DNA of 64,000 bases from Haloglomus halophilum (GTDB lineage: Archaea; Halobacteriota; Halobacteria; Halobacteriales; Haloarculaceae): positions 3,967,149-4,031,148 of the forward strand of contig NZ_CP101166.1 of assembly GCF_024298885.1 (NCBI RefSeq), read 5' to 3'. The position numbers and the translations under genes are program-made. Positions 17,822-24,895 of this stretch are shown piece after piece. The notes below the pieces were generated by a model. That model did no database searches, had not been told where the DNA came from, and saw only the letters and a list, made by a program, of their open reading frames with translations. Positions within the stretch are counted from its first letter, which is position 1. Each line of letters opens with the position of its first letter.

Positions 17822-18835
17822 TCAGTCCCCGTGGTCGAACAGGCCCGTCGAGACGTAGCGCTCGCCCGAGTCCCAGAAGACCGTCACGACGAGCGGGCAG
17901 TCGTCCGGGATGCTCCGGCCGGCGTCGTCGCCGATGGTCGTCGGCTGATCGTCCAGCAGGTGCGTCTCGTTGTCCGGTTCGGGACAGTCGCCGCCGGCCG
18001 CCGGGTCCATGTCGACGAGGCCCCGGGCGACACGCTTCGCGGCGAGGTTCGACGCCGCGGACGACTGGCCGACGAGGATGCCCTCCTCGCGGGCGAGTCG
18101 TCGGACCTCGGCCTCCGCGCTGTCGATATCGACCGTCTCGACGTAGTCCAGCAGGTCCGTATCCAGGTTCGGGCTCACGAAGCCGGGGCCCATCCCCTGG
18201 AAGTCGTCGTCGCTCGGTTCGCCGCCCGTCAGGACCGCGTTCTCGGCCGGTTCGACGCCGACGATATCCATCTCAGGGAACTCCTCCCGGAGCCGCCGGC
18301 CGATACCGGTGATGGTACCCCCGGTACCGATGCCGGCGACCAGCGCGTCAATCTCGGCGTCGCCGACCTGCTCCAGTATCTCCGGACCGGTCGTCCGGTA
18401 GTGCGCCTCGGGGTTGGCGGGGTTCTCGAACTGGCGCAGCTGGACCGCCCCCTCCTCCTCCTCGATCTCGTCGGCACGCTCTTTCGCCGCGGAGATGTCG
18501 CCGTCGACGAGTTCGAGATCCGCGCCGTAGGCCTGCATGATGTTGCGTCGCTCGGGCGACTTCGAGCCGGGCATCACGAGCGTCGCGTCGTACCCCTTCG
18601 CGGCCGCGACCAGCGCGATGCCGATGCCCGTGTTCCCGGAGGTCGGCTCGACGACACGGTCGCCGGGTTCCAGTTCCCCGTCGCGCTCTGCGGCCTCGAC
18701 CATCGCCACGGCCGGGCGGTCCTTCGCGCTCCCGCCGGGGTTCTTCGATTCCACCTTGGCGGCGATGACGCTCCCGGGTGGCGACCGGACCTGTACCAGC
18801 GGTGAGCCGAGCGTGTCGAGGATCCCGCGCTTCAT
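17822..18835 (-). CDS. Cysteine synthase-like PLP-dependent enzyme
   Basis: 337 aa of the cysteine synthase / cystathionine beta-synthase fold-type II family, expected to make L-cysteine from an activated serine and sulfide. The PLP lysine is Lys38 in KNPGGSAKDRPA. SGNTGIGIAL is the substrate loop and GIGTGGTITG the phosphate-binding loop. An insertion-like C-terminal region (GGDCPEPDNETHLLDDQPTT) precedes the last strand. The exact acyl donor (O-acetylserine or O-phosphoserine) cannot be read from the sequence. GTTCAAA about 32 nt upstream is a candidate TATA box. Confidence 0.88.
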   Translation of the reverse strand: MKRGILDTLGSPLVQVRSPPGSVIAAKVESKNPGGSAKDRPAVAMVEAAERDGELEPGDRVVEPTSGNTGIGIALVAAAKGYDATLVMPGSKSPERRNIMQAYGADLELVDGDISAAKERADEIEEEEGAVQLRQFENPANPEAHYRTTGPEILEQVGDAEIDALVAGIGTGGTITGIGRRLREEFPEMDIVGVEPAENAVLTGGEPSDDDFQGMGPGFVSPNLDTDLLDYVETVDIDSAEAEVRRLAREEGILVGQSSAASNLAAKRVARGLVDMDPAAGGDCPEPDNETHLLDDQPTTIGDDAGRSIPDDCPLVVTVFWDSGERYVSTGLFDHGD

Positions 18836-18863
18836 GATGATGCGCCGGTTCGGGACCGGGAGG

Positions 18864-18870
18864 TTTGAAC
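18864..18870 (-). promoter_or_regulatory. TATA-like element for the cysteine synthase gene
   Basis: The minus strand reads GGGTTCAAACC, centred about 32 nt before the ATG at 18835. Confidence 0.4.
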
Positions 18871-18913
18871 CCGACGGAGGCCGCTGCGGGGGGCGGTGGC
18901 CCGTGCCGGGCCG

Positions 18914-20221
18914 TCACTCGGCACGCTGGAACTCGAAGACGAACGCCGCGCCACCCAGGTCGGCGTCCTCGATCCGGACATCGCCGCCGTACTGCTCCAT
19001 CATCCGGTCGACGAAGAAGAGGCCGAAGCCGCCATCACCGCTGGACTCGCCGCGGTGGAACACCTCCGACTTCCGGTCGTCGTCGATACCCGGCCCGTCG
19101 TCGGCGATGCAGACCGTCACCGTCCCCTCGTCCCCGGTGACGGTTATCTCGACGGTCGGGTCGGCCCCGCGGTGGTGGACGACGGCGTTGGTGAGGACGT
19201 TCCCGAGCACGTCCGGGAGAACCTGATTGGCGAGGACGAACGGCCCGTCCCCGTCGTCGAGGCCGTCGACCCGGAGGTCCACGTCGAACGAGCTCCGGAC
19301 GGTCGTCGCCTGTTCCTCGATGGCGGCTCCGAGGTCGGTGGCCTGCAGGTCCGGGTCCTCGTCGGTGATGGTCTCGATGACCGCACCCGTCCGCTCGACC
19401 TCGTGCTCGATCTCCTCGGCCTGTGCGACGATGGTGTCGAGGAACTCCCCGGCACGGTCGTCGATGTCGGTGGCCGTGGCGCTCTCGAGGTCGTCACCGA
19501 GGAACTCCGCCCGCGACTCGATGACCATGATACTGTTCTTGATGTCGTGACGGAGCACGCGGTTGATGAGCCGGAGGTCGTCTCTGGTGTTGCGGGCCTC
19601 CTCGAGCAGGCGCTCGGTCTCGGCCTGGGCCTCCTCGAGCTGTTTCCGGTTCTCCTCGGCGTCGGCACGGGCACGCTCGGCGCGGTCCTGTGCCTGCCTG
19701 GCCTCGGCCCGCGCGAACTCCGCGACGCGAGCATCCCGGCGCGCTCGTGCGTAGAGGCCGCCAACGAGGCTCCCCGCGATTCCACCACCACCGGTGGACG
19801 TGAGCAGGACGAACGGCGCCTCCGAAACGGGTCGTCCCTCGGCAACCCGGATGAGCATGGTCAGGATGATGATGCCGGCGAAGACGGCGCCTCCGCCGAG
19901 CGTGCTCTGGGCGACCAGCCAGCGTTCGTCCTGGTCGAGCCCGGACCGGGCCAGCCTGGTGCCGGCGTACAGCAACCCGACCGACAGCAAGAGCCCGAGG
20001 ACGGCCGCAGCTATCGGCGGCAGGTCGGCGGAGAGCGTCCGTTGCTCGCGCAGGAAGTTCCACGCTGTCACGGTCAGTACCCCGAGCCCGAAGGCGATGA
20101 CCGTCAGCGACGGGGACCGCGCCTGAGCCGACCCGATGGGCCCCTCCGGGTCGACATCGTCGGGCGACGTGTTCGTCTCGACGCTGGCTCCCATTCGGTC
20201 GAAGCCACTCTCTGACACCAC
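18914..20221 (-). CDS. Membrane sensor histidine kinase
   Basis: 435 aa. Four predicted membrane segments lie at about residues 38-55, 68-88, 108-127 and 138-157. An Ala/Arg/Glu-rich coiled coil covers 160-212, followed by the kinase core: H-box NRVLRHDIKNS with His225, N-box GNVLTNAVVHH, ADDGPGID and GGFGLFF. There is no extracellular sensor domain, so sensing may occur within the membrane. A second ATG (codon 10) is a possible start. No response regulator is adjacent. Confidence 0.87.
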   Translation of the reverse strand: MVSESGFDRMGASVETNTSPDDVDPEGPIGSAQARSPSLTVIAFGLGVLTVTAWNFLREQRTLSADLPPIAAAVLGLLLSVGLLYAGTRLARSGLDQDERWLVAQSTLGGGAVFAGIIILTMLIRVAEGRPVSEAPFVLLTSTGGGGIAGSLVGGLYARARRDARVAEFARAEARQAQDRAERARADAEENRKQLEEAQAETERLLEEARNTRDDLRLINRVLRHDIKNSIMVIESRAEFLGDDLESATATDIDDRAGEFLDTIVAQAEEIEHEVERTGAVIETITDEDPDLQATDLGAAIEEQATTVRSSFDVDLRVDGLDDGDGPFVLANQVLPDVLGNVLTNAVVHHRGADPTVEITVTGDEGTVTVCIADDGPGIDDDRKSEVFHRGESSGDGGFGLFFVDRMMEQYGGDVRIEDADLGGAAFVFEFQRAE

Positions 20222-20272
20222 TTCAGACCTGCGGCCGCCGACACGACGGGTACACGGCCGCCTGACGGTGGT

Positions 20273-21190
20273 TCAGTAGTGCCAGGGGAACCCGGAGAAG
20301 TCGGGGTCTCGGCCCTCGTTGAACGCGTCCCGGCCCTCGGCGGCCTCCTCGGTCATGTACCCCAGCCGTGTCGCTTCGCCCGCGAACACCTGCTGGCCGA
20401 CGAGTCCGTCCGTGTCCATGTTGAAGGCGTACTTCAGCATCCGCATCGCCATCGGCGATTTGCTGGTCATCTCGGCGGCCCACTCCAGCGCCACCTCCTC
20501 CAGTTCATCGTGCGGGACGGCGGCGTTGGCCATGCCCATGTCGACGGCCTCCTCCGCGGAGTAGGTCCTCCCGAGGAAGAACACCTCCCGGGCACGCTTG
20601 TGCCCGACCTGGTTGGCGAGGTAGGCGCTCCCGAAGCCGGCGTCGAAGCTCGCCACGTCGGGGTCCGTCTGGAGGAACTTCGCGTGCTCCTCGGAGGCGA
20701 GCGTCATGTCACAGACGACGTGCAGCGAGTGGCCGCCGCCGACGGCCCACCCGGGCACCACGCAGAGGACGGGTTTCGGGATGTGCCGGATGAGCCGCTG
20801 GACCTCGAGGATGTGGAGGCGCGGGGCCTGCTGCTGGCTCTCGGCCGGTGCGCCCCCGGCGTCCGGGTCCTCACCGGCGGTGTACTCGTACCCCGCATCG
20901 CCGCGGATGGCCTGGTCACCGCCCGAGCAGAACGACCGGCCGCCGTCCTTCGGGGAGGGGCCGTTCCCGGTGAGGATGACACAGCCGATGTCGGTCTGTC
21001 GCTTCGCGTGGTCGAGCGCCGTGTACAGTTCGTCGACGGTCTCCGGACGGAACGCGTTGCGCTTCGCGGGGCGGTCGAAGGCGATGCGGACCGCGGGCAC
21101 GTCCGTGCCGCGGTGGTAGGTCAGGTCGCGGAAGTCGAAGCCCGCGACGGGCTCCCATCGGTCGGGGTCGAACGTCTCGGAGACTGGCAT
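20273..21190 (-). CDS. menB: 1,4-dihydroxy-2-naphthoyl-CoA synthase
   Basis: 305-aa crotonase-fold enzyme closing the second ring in menaquinone synthesis. The segment SFCSGGDQ is diagnostic for MenB among crotonases; VVPGWAVGGGHSLHVVCDMT forms the oxyanion-hole helix, and the C-terminus RDPDFSGFPWHY is typical. The ATG at 21190 is chosen over the longer frame because homologues begin with a short SETFDPDRW segment. A small membrane-protein gene lies 66 nt upstream on the same strand. No other men gene is in the window. Confidence 0.95.
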   Translation of the reverse strand: MPVSETFDPDRWEPVAGFDFRDLTYHRGTDVPAVRIAFDRPAKRNAFRPETVDELYTALDHAKRQTDIGCVILTGNGPSPKDGGRSFCSGGDQAIRGDAGYEYTAGEDPDAGGAPAESQQQAPRLHILEVQRLIRHIPKPVLCVVPGWAVGGGHSLHVVCDMTLASEEHAKFLQTDPDVASFDAGFGSAYLANQVGHKRAREVFFLGRTYSAEEAVDMGMANAAVPHDELEEVALEWAAEMTSKSPMAMRMLKYAFNMDTDGLVGQQVFAGEATRLGYMTEEAAEGRDAFNEGRDPDFSGFPWHY

Positions 21191-21256
21191 ACAGTGTCTC
21201 GGGCCGGGACGGACCAAAAGCACCCGGACGGCGGCGATTCGGGCCGGGGTCGGGAG

Positions 21257-21592
21257 TCACCAGGTGGGCCGGCGGTCCATCAGCGACGGGCCGGTGAGCC
21301 AGACGGCCAGCAGGAACAGGCCGCCAGCGAGGACGCCGAGCGCCGAGCGTCCCGTGAGCGCCGTCTGGAGCGCGACGGCCAGTTCGACGGCCACCACCGC
21401 CGGCACCGCACGCACCGGTACGGTCCCGACGAACCCGTTTGGCCCGTGCGCTCGCTCCCCGACGACCACGAGCGACCCGACCAGCACCGCCACCAGCGGC
21501 CGCGCGGCCACCAGCCAGTAACAGGACGTGAGCCCACCGACCGCGAGCCCCGCCGCCCAGCGGTCGTCCGTCCCGGTCGCGGTGCCACCCAT
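21257..21592 (-). CDS. Small membrane protein, possibly UbiA/men-linked context
   Basis: 111 aa with three to four hydrophobic segments (GLAVGGLTSCYWLVAA, PLVAVLVGSLVVVG, VPAVVAVELAVALQTAL, LGVLAGGLFLLAVWLTG). I recognise no family. Its position directly upstream of menB on the same strand suggests a role tied to menaquinone or simply operon sharing. The start is the ATG at 21592, since the longer frame upstream lacks halophile composition. Confidence 0.6.
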   Translation of the reverse strand: MGGTATGTDDRWAAGLAVGGLTSCYWLVAARPLVAVLVGSLVVVGERAHGPNGFVGTVPVRAVPAVVAVELAVALQTALTGRSALGVLAGGLFLLAVWLTGPSLMDRRPTW

Positions 21593-21647
21593 CGGTCCCG
21601 GATCCGGCCCAACCGAGCAAAACCGTACCGCCGAAGGCCTCCGGCGG

Positions 21648-21653
21648 TTTATC
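21648..21653 (+). promoter_or_regulatory. TATA-like element for the 37-aa CxxC ORF
   Basis: TTTATC is centred 28 nt before the ATG at 21678. The match in spacing to the leaderless promoters elsewhere in the window is the main support for the small gene. Confidence 0.45.
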
Positions 21654-21677
21654 AGCACCAGCCGGTGCGGACTCCAG

Positions 21678-21791
21678 ATGTCACGGAGTGGAGACGCAAC
21701 TATGTGCGAGAGGTGCAATCTGGAAGGCTTTCCGAGATATTACGAGCATATACCCGGACCATATCAGAAATTCCTCGGCCTGGAAGATTAG
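21678..21791 (+). CDS. Candidate 37-aa CxxC microprotein
   Basis: An ORF of 37 codons with a TATA-like box at leaderless spacing. The product carries CERC and an aromatic-rich tail (RYYEHIPGPYQKFLG). Its base composition is clearly richer in A/T than the surroundings, and the stop is one base from the stop of the convergent membrane-protein gene. It could be a real zinc-finger-type microprotein, common in haloarchaea, or the 3' remnant of a larger transferred gene. It has only one possible zinc-binding pair, so dimerisation would be needed. Confidence 0.35.
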   Translation: MSRSGDATMCERCNLEGFPRYYEHIPGPYQKFLGLED

Positions 21792-21792
21792 C

Positions 21793-22086
21793 TCACCGAT
21801 ACAGGGAGAGATAGATCATCGCGAATCCGATGATGAAGGGGATCGTCTCGGAGATCTGGATCAGGACCAGCTCCGTCCCAGCGGCCGCCCCGGAGGTTCC
21901 GATCTGTGTCGAGAGGTTCGTGACCGCGACGCCCATGCTGATGAATGCGAAGCCGATGAAGGCGTACTGGAGCCGCTGCGACTGGCGGCGCTGGTAGGAC
22001 TGGAAGCTGATGACGGTCAATCCGAGTGAGAGGCCGAACAGGATCAGCCGCATCAGCACCAGCACCGCATTCAAGACATTGACCAT
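21793..22086 (-). CDS. Small membrane protein (DUF7521-like)
   Basis: 97 aa with three predicted membrane helices (VLVLMRLILFGLSLGLTVIS, LQYAFIGFAFISMGVAV, ETIPFIIGFAMIYLSLY). It resembles, from memory, a haloarchaeal family (DUF7521) found next to winged-helix regulators. Here the same-strand HTH gene lies 74 nt upstream, which fits. A role as a membrane partner of that regulator is inference only. The start is set at 22086 because the codons before it fall in the intergenic region. Confidence 0.7.
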   Translation of the reverse strand: MVNVLNAVLVLMRLILFGLSLGLTVISFQSYQRRQSQRLQYAFIGFAFISMGVAVTNLSTQIGTSGAAAGTELVLIQISETIPFIIGFAMIYLSLYR

Positions 22087-22160
22087 CCTTGCGGGGTAGG
22101 CGGCGCAATACCTCAAAAAACCCCCGTTCGGTTACTCGTCGTGAGAGAGCCGGTGGGGGG

Positions 22161-22568
22161 TCACTCCGACTCCGAGCCGAGCTCGTCCCAGAGCTGGCCG
22201 AACCGGTCGGGGAGGTTCTCCTTCCGGTAGATTCGGACCTTGTACTCCTCGTCCTCCAGCGTGATGACGGTGGAGTCGAAGTTGCACTCGTAGATGTTGT
22301 AGTGGTTCCCGTCCTCCGCGACCGCAGTGCGCTCGGTGATGAGGTCGTGCTCCTGGAGGAGCTCCAGTCGCCGGTAGATGGTCGGAAGCGAGAGGTCGCA
22401 CTCCTCTGCGAGCTCCTTCGCAGACCGAGGGTTACGACTGATGGCCGCGAGGACCGTCCTAGCGTGCTCGTCGCCGATGGTGTTCAGTATCTCCTCGATA
22501 CTGCGGTTCTCGTCCACGAGCACCCGTCGGGTGGCGCCGGACAAAGGCTTTTCTCCCACGGCCAGCAC
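22161..22568 (-). CDS. Winged-helix transcriptional regulator
   Basis: 135 aa. The DNA-binding fold is at about residues 24-90: EEILNTIGDEHARTVLAAI, SAKELAEECDLSLPTIYRRLELL with the recognition helix TIYRRLE, and wing DLITERTAVAEDGNHYNIYE. The C-terminus (KVRIYRKENLPDRFGQLWDEL) is the conserved haloarchaeal extension. It is upstream of the DUF7521-like gene on the same strand and divergent from the UspA gene, so it may regulate either. Confidence 0.85.
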   Translation of the reverse strand: MLAVGEKPLSGATRRVLVDENRSIEEILNTIGDEHARTVLAAISRNPRSAKELAEECDLSLPTIYRRLELLQEHDLITERTAVAEDGNHYNIYECNFDSTVITLEDEEYKVRIYRKENLPDRFGQLWDELGSESE

Positions 22569-22617
22569 GGTGCCGCCCGACGGCAGCCGTTTCCCGACCG
22601 CCGGCAGCGAGAGTCGG

Positions 22618-22624
22618 TTTCAAG
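22618..22624 (+). promoter_or_regulatory. TATA-like element for the UspA gene at 22649
   Basis: TTTCAAG is centred 28 nt before the ATG, in the leaderless configuration. Confidence 0.45.
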
Positions 22625-22648
22625 TACGCCCCCGGCCTGCCGTCCGGT

Positions 22649-23086
22649 ATGTACGACGCCATCCTGTTCGCGACCGACGGGAGCGAGGCCGCCGCGACCG
22701 CCCTCGACCACGCCATCACCACCGCCGACGCGCACGGCGCGACGCTCCACGTGCTCTCCGTGGCCGACGAACGCCTCGCGCTCGCGGCCGACGACACCGA
22801 GGCGACCCGCGAGGACCTCCGCGAGCGCGCCCAGGAGGCCGTGGACGAGGCGGCGAACGCGGCAAGCGGTTCCGGCGTCCACGTCGAGACGAGCGTCACC
22901 GACGGCGTCCCCTTCCGCGAGATACTGGCGTACGCCGAGTCCGAGGGCGTGGGACTGGTCGTCGTGGGCACGCACGGACGCGAGGGGCGCGAGAAGCGGG
23001 TGAACATGGGCTCGACGGCGGAGCGGGTGGTGAATCAGGCGGACCGGCCGGTGCTGGTGGTGCGGGAGACGGAGGAATCGGGGTAG
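22649..23086 (+). CDS. Universal stress protein (UspA family)
   Basis: 145-aa single-domain Usp. It starts MYDAILFATDGSEAAATALD and ends with the ATP-binding signature VVVGTHGREGREKRVNMGSTAERV (G-2x-G-9x-G-S/T type), followed by VLVVRE. It is probably an ATP-binding dimer active under stress; the specific role is unknown. It is transcribed towards the pilus region, convergent with the pilin gene, with 17 nt between the two stops. Confidence 0.93.
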   Translation: MYDAILFATDGSEAAATALDHAITTADAHGATLHVLSVADERLALAADDTEATREDLRERAQEAVDEAANAASGSGVHVETSVTDGVPFREILAYAESEGVGLVVVGTHGREGREKRVNMGSTAERVVNQADRPVLVVRETEESG

Positions 23087-23103
23087 TAGGTTCGGGGGCG
23101 GGT

Positions 23104-24774
23104 CTACGACTGGCCGTCCGGGACCACGAAGTACCGGGAGATGGACCCGTCCTCGAACTCGATGGAGTAGATGAAGAAGTCGCCTTCATCGACATCGAAC
23201 GGGTTACCGTCCTCGTCCCAGAACTCCATGCGGTAGGTCTTCTCCTCGCCCGGCTGGTAATCGATCTTGAACCCGGTGGCGAAACTGTTGATGTAGTCGC
23301 CCCCGACGAACACCTGCGTCCCGTTGATGACGGCGTAGTCGGGGTGCTTCTTGTTGCTCGCGGACTGGGAGTTGTCGACGAACGAGTTGATACGGACGGC
23401 CTCGATGCTCACCTGGTCCCCCTTGTTCTCGAACGTCACGTACGCGACGCCGATGTTGTTCTTGTTCCCGACCTTCTCCTGGGTCAGGGTGGCGGACTTG
23501 AGCTCGAAGGCCTCACTGGCGGCCGGGTTGATCTCCGAGTCGCCCCCACCGTCACCACCGCCGCCGCCGATGACTGCGATATCCTCGAAGATGATGATCT
23601 CGTTGTCGTCGGGGTTGGCCCCGGGGTAGCCGAAGTCGGCCGTCGCGGAAATCGTGGCGGTGGTGCCGCCGGTCGGCTTGAACACGACCTTCGCGAGCCC
23701 GTTCTCGTCGCTCGTCACGACGTGGGTCCCGCCGACGTTGGTTCCCTGGCTGTCGATGAAGTACCCCTGTCCGTCGTCGAGGTTGTAGGTCACGTCGACA
23801 CCGGGCTTGACCGTGTTGAACTGGTCGCGGACCTCGACCGAGATGGTGTTCCCGCCGAGTTCGACGAACCGCGGTGCCACCGCGCCGTTCGCGAGATAGA
23901 TCGGCTGTTCGTCGGTGTAGCCGCTCCCGACGCCGATCTTCGCCAGCCGCATGTCGTAGATGACGTCCTCGTCGAGAACGATGGTCAGCTCGCCACCCGA
24001 GAGGGTCCAGCTATCGATGTTGTTCGGTTCGTCATCGAGGAGTTCGGACCAGGCCTTCTGGGTCATTCCCGTCTGTAACGTGAGGATGATATTGTCGCCC
24101 GTAACGTCCGGGTTATCGCGTACGCTGACACTCTGCATAGGAGCACTCAGCGGTTCCGATTCCAGAGCCAGCGCCGAGGCGCTGGCCGTTGAGAGGGACC
24201 CGTTCACCGCGATGAGGGTGATTCGGTTCCCGTCGATGACCTCGGCAGTCCCCATTAGCGTCGTCTCACCGTTCGGGTGCCTGTTGTAGGCGACGCCGTG
24301 CTCGTAGGCAGTCTCGGGCGCACTGTCGTAGACGTTGTAGTTCGGGCGGAAGACGACGACACTCGAGTCGTACTCCCGGAGGCTACCTGTCCAGAACTGT
24401 GCGATCTCAGAATCGACCGCCCGGGCGTTCTCGATGCTGAAGCCCGAGACCTCGGTCGTGACGCTTCCAGCTGCCTCGGGCGGGTTCCGGAGCAGGAACC
24501 GGTTCGGGTAACGGGTGCCCGCCTCGACGTTCACGGACCGAGCGGACCCCTGCGTCGCGGTCACGTCGGCCGCCTGCTGGAACTCGAGGAAGTCGTTCTG
24601 CACTCGCTGGTTGTGATCGAACTCCACCTCCTCGTTCGCGGCCGGGACTCCGCTGAGCTGCACGATCGCAAGCACTGCAAGGACGAGGCCGAAGATCAGC
24701 ATCGAACCGAGGACTTCGGATACACCTCGCAAGTCACTCTGATCGACATCGAATGTCGAGAATCGAAGATTCAT
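23104..24774 (-). CDS. Large type IV pilin-like surface protein (copy 1)
   Basis: 556 aa. The class III (archaeal prepilin) signal is RGVSEVLG followed by a 20-residue hydrophobic helix (SMLIFGLVLAVLAIVQL); PibD-type cleavage would fall just before VSEVLG. Then come the shared segment VPAANEEVEFDHNQ, a RFLLRNPPE/FSIENA region, an Ig-like (Big_1-type) domain at about 300-395 (ISVEVRDQFNTVKPGVDVTY, DENGLAKVVF), a Gly/Asp hinge, and a beta-rich C-terminal domain. It is three to four times the size of a normal pilin. It follows pilC after 121 nt and has its own promoter. Confidence 0.85.
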   Translation of the reverse strand: MNLRFSTFDVDQSDLRGVSEVLGSMLIFGLVLAVLAIVQLSGVPAANEEVEFDHNQRVQNDFLEFQQAADVTATQGSARSVNVEAGTRYPNRFLLRNPPEAAGSVTTEVSGFSIENARAVDSEIAQFWTGSLREYDSSVVVFRPNYNVYDSAPETAYEHGVAYNRHPNGETTLMGTAEVIDGNRITLIAVNGSLSTASASALALESEPLSAPMQSVSVRDNPDVTGDNIILTLQTGMTQKAWSELLDDEPNNIDSWTLSGGELTIVLDEDVIYDMRLAKIGVGSGYTDEQPIYLANGAVAPRFVELGGNTISVEVRDQFNTVKPGVDVTYNLDDGQGYFIDSQGTNVGGTHVVTSDENGLAKVVFKPTGGTTATISATADFGYPGANPDDNEIIIFEDIAVIGGGGGDGGGDSEINPAASEAFELKSATLTQEKVGNKNNIGVAYVTFENKGDQVSIEAVRINSFVDNSQSASNKKHPDYAVINGTQVFVGGDYINSFATGFKIDYQPGEEKTYRMEFWDEDGNPFDVDEGDFFIYSIEFEDGSISRYFVVPDGQS

Positions 24775-24793
24775 GAGATACTATCGCCTTCTG

Positions 24794-24800
24794 TATTAAT
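24794..24800 (-). promoter_or_regulatory. TATA-like element for the pilin gene at 24774
   Basis: The minus strand reads GCTATTAATACAG, centred about 23 nt before the ATG. With the 121-nt gap after pilC this suggests that the major structural subunit is transcribed separately from its machine genes. Confidence 0.45.
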
Positions 24801-24895
24801 AGCACTTGCTATCCAAATGAATACCAGAATCGGCGAGATAGCCCCCGTAGGGGACAATACTGCAGAAGGGCCGAAGCGCGGTAGCCGTCCTCGTT

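Noticed and set aside
21600..22100. The A/T-rich microgene region as an insertion-sequence remnant
   Set aside because: No transposase motif, terminal inverted repeat or target duplication could be found around it; only the composition is unusual.
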